Assembly (NCBI RefSeq): GCF_039539605.1
Contig: NZ_BAABDL010000025.1
Location: 1 to 8,811 of the forward strand
DNA: 8,811 bases
Origin: Amphibacillus indicireducens
GTDB lineage: Bacteria; Bacillota; Bacilli; Bacillales; Amphibacillaceae
Reading direction: 5' to 3'
Positions 5,132 to 8,811 of the stretch are shown here, one piece after another. The number at the start of each line of letters is the position of its first letter. Within the stretch, counting starts at the first letter, position 1. A program made the position numbers and the translations under genes. A model generated the notes under the pieces. It did no database searches. It saw nothing but the letters and a program-made list of their open reading frames with translations, and was not told the DNA's origin.

Positions 5132-6670
5132 TTATTTAGGATCAACAGGTGAAACATCTTTTGATTCTACCTGAGTATCTTCTAATTTACGATCCCATTT
5201 TGATAGGTATTTGCTAGCAAATTCACGTCCACCTAAACCGAAGGCTAATCCGAATGCTAACGCTAGTGCGCCTAGTGTCAAGATGAAGGCTGCATTGACG
5301 ATTGAATCAGCTACGCCTAATTGGTTAAGTGCCATAAAGACTGCTAGAACAATGATACTGTACTTCGCGATGTTGGCAAGTGCAACACGGCCTTTACCTG
5401 ATACAAGTGAAAGGACCATTTTTTCAACAAGGTTGGCGAAGAATAGTGCAACGCCTAGAATTAAGATTGCAACCAATACGTGTGGTAGGTAAGCAATAAT
5501 CGCACCGACAATTGCGCCTAGGAAGTATAGATTAACAACCTGTAGTGCTTCACCAACAAACAGAATAACAACAACAATTTCTGCGATAATACCGACGATT
5601 TGGCTCAGTGTGTAATGTGGCTGTTGATTCGCCCAATTACCTAAACCAAGGTGTCTCATTAAATTGTTAAAGCCTACTCGAGTTAAGAGTTGATCGATTA
5701 GTTGTTTGACCCAACGGCCAACCCAAATTCCAACTGCAATCAAGATAATTGCGATTGCGATATTTGGAAGCATCGCCATAATGTTATTAAGCATGCCGAT
5801 AGCTGGAACAGTGATACCACTGATATTTAATTGTTCAAGTGCAGAAATAGAGACTGGAATCATAATTAGAACGAAGACAATTGTTCCAATAACTTGCGCT
5901 AGGCTAGTGCCTTCTAATAGTTTTTTTAGACCAAGTTTTGCTGCTAATTGTTCACTACCAACACTTGTCAGGAAGTTTGTCAGTAAGGCACGAATAACTT
6001 TTGCCACAAACCATCCAATTACAAAAACAAGTGCTGCTGCAAATAATGCAGGAATGAAATCTAGAATCGACGCAACCATGCTTTGAAATGGCTGGGAAAT
6101 TCCTGTTAAATTAAGTGTTGAAAGTATCGCTGGTAAGAATAATAATAGAACGAAATAGAATACGAGTGTTGCAATGACATTGACAGCTTTATTTGCATGT
6201 TGAGTATCTTCTTTTAAGCCTAACTTACTTAAAAGTGTTGTGATTGGTAAGCGTAAGCCTAATTTTCTAATTAAGAAGCTTAATGTTGAAGCAATCACCC
6301 AAGCAACTGCAGCTAGAATAATTGCTAGTATGATATCAGGTACGATACTTAACAGCGAGTTCAGCATATCCGAAAACGGACGTGCAATCGATGATAAGTT
6401 AAGGATATTGAGGAATGCGATGATCGCAAATGCCATGATCACCCAAAAGACAAATCGACTAATTATCGTCTCCGAATGATAGTCACCTTTTTTCTCACCG
6501 GATGGACCTGAAAATAATTTATCATCAAGTGTTGTTTTCTTCAGTGCATTCTTGACGATATTTGCTACAATTAATGCAATCACCCAACCGATAATGAGTA
6601 CGAGTAAAGCGGTTAGGAAGTTAGAAATTGAACCGAAATAGTACATAAAATCAAAGTCAAAATCAAACAT
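5132..6670 (-). CDS. Mechanosensitive-channel-like membrane protein with TM_helix repeats (CmpX-like)
   Basis: A 512-residue, very hydrophobic protein. At least five copies of a transmembrane module, a run of aliphatic residues with a central G-W or G-x-W and then a basic amphipathic stretch, can be seen at about residues 16-50, 106-140, 204-238, 297-333 and 391-423. Several start with an (I/L)P step, as in SIVPDIILAI, DFIPALFAAA, AMLPNIAIAI and AYLPHVLVAI. This is the TM_helix repeat of the conserved TM_helix/CmpX group annotated as mechanosensitive ion channels. A Gly/Ala-rich helix at 466-489 (GALALAFGLAFGLGG) resembles the pore helix of MscS, but no MscS beta-domain follows; the tail is short, charged and cytoplasmic. 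ATG 6670 is supported by AAGGAG at 6681-6686 with ten-base spacing. It is monocistronic and may be stress-induced (see the promoters upstream). Confidence 0.82.
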   Translation of the reverse strand: MFDFDFDFMYYFGSISNFLTALLVLIIGWVIALIVANIVKNALKKTTLDDKLFSGPSGEKKGDYHSETIISRFVFWVIMAFAIIAFLNILNLSSIARPFSDMLNSLLSIVPDIILAIILAAVAWVIASTLSFLIRKLGLRLPITTLLSKLGLKEDTQHANKAVNVIATLVFYFVLLLFLPAILSTLNLTGISQPFQSMVASILDFIPALFAAALVFVIGWFVAKVIRALLTNFLTSVGSEQLAAKLGLKKLLEGTSLAQVIGTIVFVLIMIPVSISALEQLNISGITVPAIGMLNNIMAMLPNIAIAIILIAVGIWVGRWVKQLIDQLLTRVGFNNLMRHLGLGNWANQQPHYTLSQIVGIIAEIVVVILFVGEALQVVNLYFLGAIVGAIIAYLPHVLVAILILGVALFFANLVEKMVLSLVSGKGRVALANIAKYSIIVLAVFMALNQLGVADSIVNAAFILTLGALALAFGLAFGLGGREFASKYLSKWDRKLEDTQVESKDVSPVDPK

Positions 6671-6712
6671 ATTTTATCATCTCCTTATTAGTTATCTACC
6701 TACGTTATTACC

Positions 6713-6736
6713 CGAAGATAAGTTGAGCTAAACGTG
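6713..6736 (-). promoter_or_regulatory. Sigma-B-like promoter candidate for the channel-like gene
   Basis: On the minus strand, GTTTAG, 14 bases, then GGGTAA matches the Bacillales sigma-B consensus (GTTTAA, 12-15 bases, GGGTAT) at 10 of 12 positions, about 40 bases before the start codon. General-stress control would suit a channel protein. Whether this organism has sigma-B cannot be seen here. Confidence 0.35.
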
Positions 6737-6740
6737 AGAT

Positions 6741-6770
6741 ATTAAAAAGAATGGGATTTTGCTCTGTCAT
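6741..6770 (-). promoter_or_regulatory. Sigma-A-like promoter candidate for the channel-like gene
   Basis: On the minus strand, ATGACA (complement of 6765-6770), 18 bases, then TTTAAT (complement of 6741-6746). Each box matches consensus at five of six positions. It would give a leader of about 65 bases. The 52-base repeat arrays lie entirely upstream of it. Confidence 0.45.
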
Positions 6771-6802
6771 TTGATTCATTTTTTAGCTGGGATAGGTTAA
6801 TT

Positions 6803-6992
6803 CGTTCCCTCTGTGGCGATTTTTTTCCGAGACAGGGTATGATTAGATGTTAATCGTTCCCCCCTATGGCGATTTTTTCCGAGACAGGATATGATTAGAT
6901 GTTAATCGTTCCCCCTGTGGCGATTTTTTTCCGAGACAGGATATGATTAGATGTTATTTTCGTTCCTCCTATGATGATTTTTCACTGAGGCA
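6803..6992. repeat. Tandem array A: 52-base period, three good copies plus a decayed fourth
   Basis: The marker CGTTCC recurs at 6803, 6855, 6907 and 6961 (steps 52, 52, 54). Each unit runs from CGTTCCC through TGGCGATTTTTT, CCGAGACAGG and ATGATTAGATGTTA. The first three are nearly identical. The fourth keeps CGTTCC, CCTATG and GATTTTT but then diverges and ends in a small perfect hairpin, CACTG-AGG-CAGTG (6983-6995), at the border with array B. On the minus strand each good copy can form a stem CCTGT..ACAGG (ATAGG in copy 2) with an internal mismatch. The period is not a multiple of three, so the array is not a repetitive protein. I do not recognise it. Confidence 0.85.
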
Positions 6993-7480
6993 GTGCACGC
7001 TAGAGGTCAGTAAGTATATGAGAATGATTTCTAAAGAATAACGCCTAATCGTCAGAGATCGCTCAGTTTGTAGGCTTGATTTCTAACGAATAAAGGCTAA
7101 TCGTGAGAGATCGGTTAGTATGTGAGCTTGATCTCTAATGAATAAAGGCTAATCGTGAGAGATCGGTCAGTGTGTAGGCTTGATTTCTAACGAATAAAGG
7201 CTAATCGTGAGAGATCGGTTAGTGTGCAGGCTTGATTTCTAACGAATAAAGGCTAATCGTGAGAGATCGGTTAGTGTGCAGGCTTGATTTCTAACGAATA
7301 AAGGCTAATCGTGAGAGATCGGTCAGTGTGTAGGCTTGATTTCTAACGAATAAAGGCTAATCGTGAGAGATCGGTCAGTGTGTAGGCTTGATTTCTAACG
7401 AATAAAGGCTAATCGTGAGAGATCGGTTAGTATGTGAGCTTGATCTCTAACGAATAACGCCTAATCGTCAGACTCTGATC
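6993..7480. repeat. Tandem array B: eight full 52-base units in exact register with diverged edge copies
   Basis: The marker CTAATCGT recurs at 7045, 7097, 7149, 7201, 7253, 7305, 7357, 7409 and 7461, always 52 bases apart. A diverged copy precedes (6993-7044), and the last copy keeps only its first 12 bases before decaying. Units at 7149, 7305 and 7357 are identical; those at 7201 and 7253 are identical to each other. Each junction holds an imperfect palindrome: arms GATTTCTAACGAATA and TAATCGTGAGAGATC with a five-base loop, 13 of 15 positions able to pair counting one wobble. Stops occur in all frames. There are no unique spacers, so this is not CRISPR. Its function is unknown. Confidence 0.92.
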
Positions 7481-7534
7481 AGACTGTGAGATCGATTACC
7501 AATGCAAACATGTGGGGGATCTACTTCATTAATT

Positions 7535-7572
7535 AAAAAACGCTTAGGAACTAAAATTCTAAGCGTTTTTTT
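7535..7572 (-). terminator. Rho-independent terminator of guaC
   Basis: CGCTTAG (7541-7547) pairs with CTAAGCG (7559-7565), extended by two more pairs across a single-base bulge, and flanked by A6 on the left and T7 on the right. Read leftward it begins within a few bases of the guaC stop and ends in a T run. It separates guaC from the repeat arrays. Confidence 0.88.
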
Positions 7573-7575
7573 ATC

Positions 7576-8556
7576 TTAATACGAATCCCCATTAAAAATA
7601 GAGTTTTTAACAACGACGTAATCAACGTTGCGGATTGCCATCACATGGTTGCCACCTGCGTATGAAATCGATGATTGGAGGTCTTGTTCCATTTCAGTTA
7701 GTGTGTCTTGAATCGCACCTTTGTATTCAACGTGCATTTTCTTGCCTTCGACGTTTTTCTTCTCACCTTTTTGGAATTCTGAAGCAGAGCCAAAGTATTC
7801 TTTATATAGCTTGCCATCAACCTCGATTGTTTCGCCAGGTGATTCGTCGTGTCCAGCGAATAGTGAGCCAATCATCACCATTGTGGCACCGAAGCGGATA
7901 GACTTAGCTATATCTCCATGTTGGCGAATTCCGCCGTCAGCAATAATCGGCTTGCTTGCAGCTTTGGCACACCATCTTAGTGCAGCCAGTTGCCAGCCAC
8001 CTGTACCGAAGCCAGTTTTCATTTTTGTAATACATACTTTCCCCGGTCCGATTCCGACTTTAGTTGCGTCAGCCCCAGCGTTCTCAAGTTCACGAACAGC
8101 TTCTGGCGTTCCAACGTTACCGGCAATCACAAAACTAGCAGGTAATTTTTCTTTAATATATTGAATCATTTTAATCACATTATTTGAGTGCCCATGAGCA
8201 ACATCAATTGTGATAAATTCAGGGACTAATTTTTTCTCGACTAATAAATCGACAAAATCATATTCCTCTGGCTTGATGCCAACACTGATTGATGCAATTA
8301 AGTTACGTGCATGCATGTCTTTAATAAATTGCTCACGTGTTTCTGGTTCAAAACGATGCATCACATAAAAATAACCGTTCTCCGCTAAATAGAGAGCAAG
8401 TTTTTCGTCAATAATCGTCTGCATATTTGCAGGGACAACTGGTAGCTTAAAAGTATGATTACCTAGCTTTACTGATGTGTCACACTCCGACCGACTTGTA
8501 ACGATGCTTTTTGCGGGAATTAGTTGAATATCTTCGTAATCGAATACATTATCCAT
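7576..8556 (-). CDS. guaC: GMP reductase
   Basis: Converts GMP to IMP and ammonia with NADPH, returning guanine nucleotides to the shared purine pool; cytoplasmic. The 326 residues equal the Bacillus GuaC length, and there is no CBS insertion, unlike IMP dehydrogenase. Landmarks are the N-terminal VFDYEDIQLIPAKS, VPANMQTIIDE (41-51), the catalytic loop GIGPGKVCITK (168-178) with C175, ADGGIRQHGD (206-215, phosphate binding), IGSLFAGHDE (229-238), YFGSAS (255-260) and the C-terminal SYAGG (298-302). This is the barrel of the IMPDH/GMPR family, and the GVCITK-type loop with downstream GTGGWQLAA is typical of the bacterial GuaC branch. ATG 8556 is preceded by AGGAG at 8565-8569 with eight-base spacing. 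It has its own promoter, a purine-repressor-like site and its own terminator, so it is monocistronic. Confidence 0.94.
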   Translation of the reverse strand: MDNVFDYEDIQLIPAKSIVTSRSECDTSVKLGNHTFKLPVVPANMQTIIDEKLALYLAENGYFYVMHRFEPETREQFIKDMHARNLIASISVGIKPEEYDFVDLLVEKKLVPEFITIDVAHGHSNNVIKMIQYIKEKLPASFVIAGNVGTPEAVRELENAGADATKVGIGPGKVCITKMKTGFGTGGWQLAALRWCAKAASKPIIADGGIRQHGDIAKSIRFGATMVMIGSLFAGHDESPGETIEVDGKLYKEYFGSASEFQKGEKKNVEGKKMHVEYKGAIQDTLTEMEQDLQSSISYAGGNHVMAIRNVDYVVVKNSIFNGDSY

Positions 8557-8589
8557 TTATAACACTCCTAAACACGAATGATTTTTAAT

Positions 8590-8616
8590 TAATGACCTAT
8601 AATCGTTCGGTCATTA
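8590..8616 (-). promoter_or_regulatory. PurBox-like operator inside a perfect inverted repeat
   Basis: The minus strand reads TGACCGAACGATT, containing the invariant PurBox core CCGAAC (complement of 8605-8610). It lies within an inverted repeat with perfect eight-base arms, TAATGACC (8590-8597) and GGTCATTA (8609-8616). A weaker inverted half, ATCATTCGTGTTT on the minus strand, follows about 18 bases downstream, near the spacing of paired PurBoxes. PurR of Bacillus controls guaC, so the location just past the transcription start makes sense. Confidence 0.5.
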
Positions 8617-8619
8617 GGT

Positions 8620-8648
8620 AATATATAATAAATATTACTCCTTGTCAA
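8620..8648 (-). promoter_or_regulatory. guaC promoter
   Basis: On the minus strand, a perfect TTGACA (complement of 8643-8648), exactly 17 bases, then TATATT (complement of 8620-8625), matching consensus at 11 of 12 positions. Transcription would start near 8613, inside the PurBox-containing repeat, leaving a leader of about 57 bases. Confidence 0.75.
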
Positions 8649-8723
8649 AGGTTTTGGGCATTATTTCACTAAAGATGCAAAGAAGATCGATAAATGACTG
8701 TTTATTTGTTAAAGTGTTGATTT

Positions 8724-8753
8724 TTGTTGTATTTAAAACGAAGATTGTATAAT
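8724..8753 (+). promoter_or_regulatory. Rightward promoter for a gene beyond the window
   Basis: TTGTTG (8724-8729), 18 bases, then a perfect TATAAT (8748-8753). It is divergent from guaC. The 58 bases that follow contain no ribosome binding site followed by a convincing start, so the gene it serves must begin outside the window. Confidence 0.45.
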
Positions 8754-8811
8754 CAAGTTAGTCACCTAAAATAAAAGGTCATGTGAATTTCATGTTATAT
8801 TGAAAGTACGC

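Noticed and set aside
5211..6479. Three rightward reading frames within the channel-like gene
   Set aside because: They are antisense shadows of a clearly coding membrane protein, with the residue bias expected of opposite-strand reading and no initiation signals.
7045..7480. Regular repeats suggesting a CRISPR array
   Set aside because: The whole 52-base unit is repeated with no unique spacers, and no cas genes are visible.
6803..7480. Arrays as a repetitive protein-coding region
   Set aside because: The 52-base period shifts the frame at each unit, and stop codons occur in every frame on both strands.
7635..8164. Rightward reading frames within guaC
   Set aside because: They are antisense to a well-conserved enzyme and have no ribosome binding sites or family resemblance.

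Overview
The window looks like a chromosomal segment from an AT-rich member of the Bacilli (Bacillota). Support comes from strong AGGAGG-type ribosome binding sites, GTG starts, sigma-A promoters of the TTGACA/TATAAT kind, oligo-T hairpin terminators, a Bacillus-length GMP reductase, and a lipoprotein carrying a ComEC-like beta-lactamase fold joined to a ComEA-like helix-hairpin-helix. I cannot fix the genus. No transposase, integrase, tRNA or rRNA is visible.

Layout. Positions 1-811 hold the tail of an unidentified reading frame and a YkuE-type metallophosphoesterase that lacks the usual N-terminal membrane anchor and has no visible ribosome binding site. Positions 816-3336 form one transcription unit. 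It has a good promoter just after the metallophosphoesterase stop, then an exported MBL/HhH lipoprotein, a DUF3006-type small protein and a CPBP-family membrane protease, with gaps of 4-5 bases between genes, and a hairpin terminator 160 bases downstream. Positions 3337-4848 hold a regulatory stretch with a possible 9-codon leader or gene relic and a palindrome over the promoter, then a single-gene fucO (lactaldehyde reductase / iron alcohol dehydrogenase) closed by its own terminator.

The right half is transcribed leftward. A GMP reductase gene (guaC) has a near-consensus promoter overlapping a PurBox-like CCGAAC site, and its own terminator. A polytopic mechanosensitive-channel-like protein built of TM_helix repeats follows, also with its own terminator. 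A rightward promoter at the far right edge probably serves a gene outside the window.

The most unusual part is the roughly 680-base gene-free stretch at 6803-7480, between guaC and the channel gene. It consists of two abutting tandem arrays, both with a 52-base period. The first has three good copies and a decayed fourth. The second has eight full copies in exact 52-base register, flanked by diverged copies. The two unit sequences differ, but a short block of one resembles the reverse complement of the other, and each unit contains an imperfect palindrome. The arrays do not code for protein and are not CRISPR. I do not recognise them.

The genes do not make up one pathway. The MBL/HhH-DUF3006-CPBP cluster is the only clear operon and points to cell-surface nucleic-acid or envelope work. 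The others are separate housekeeping or stress functions: purine salvage, aldehyde reduction and osmotic/mechanical stress.
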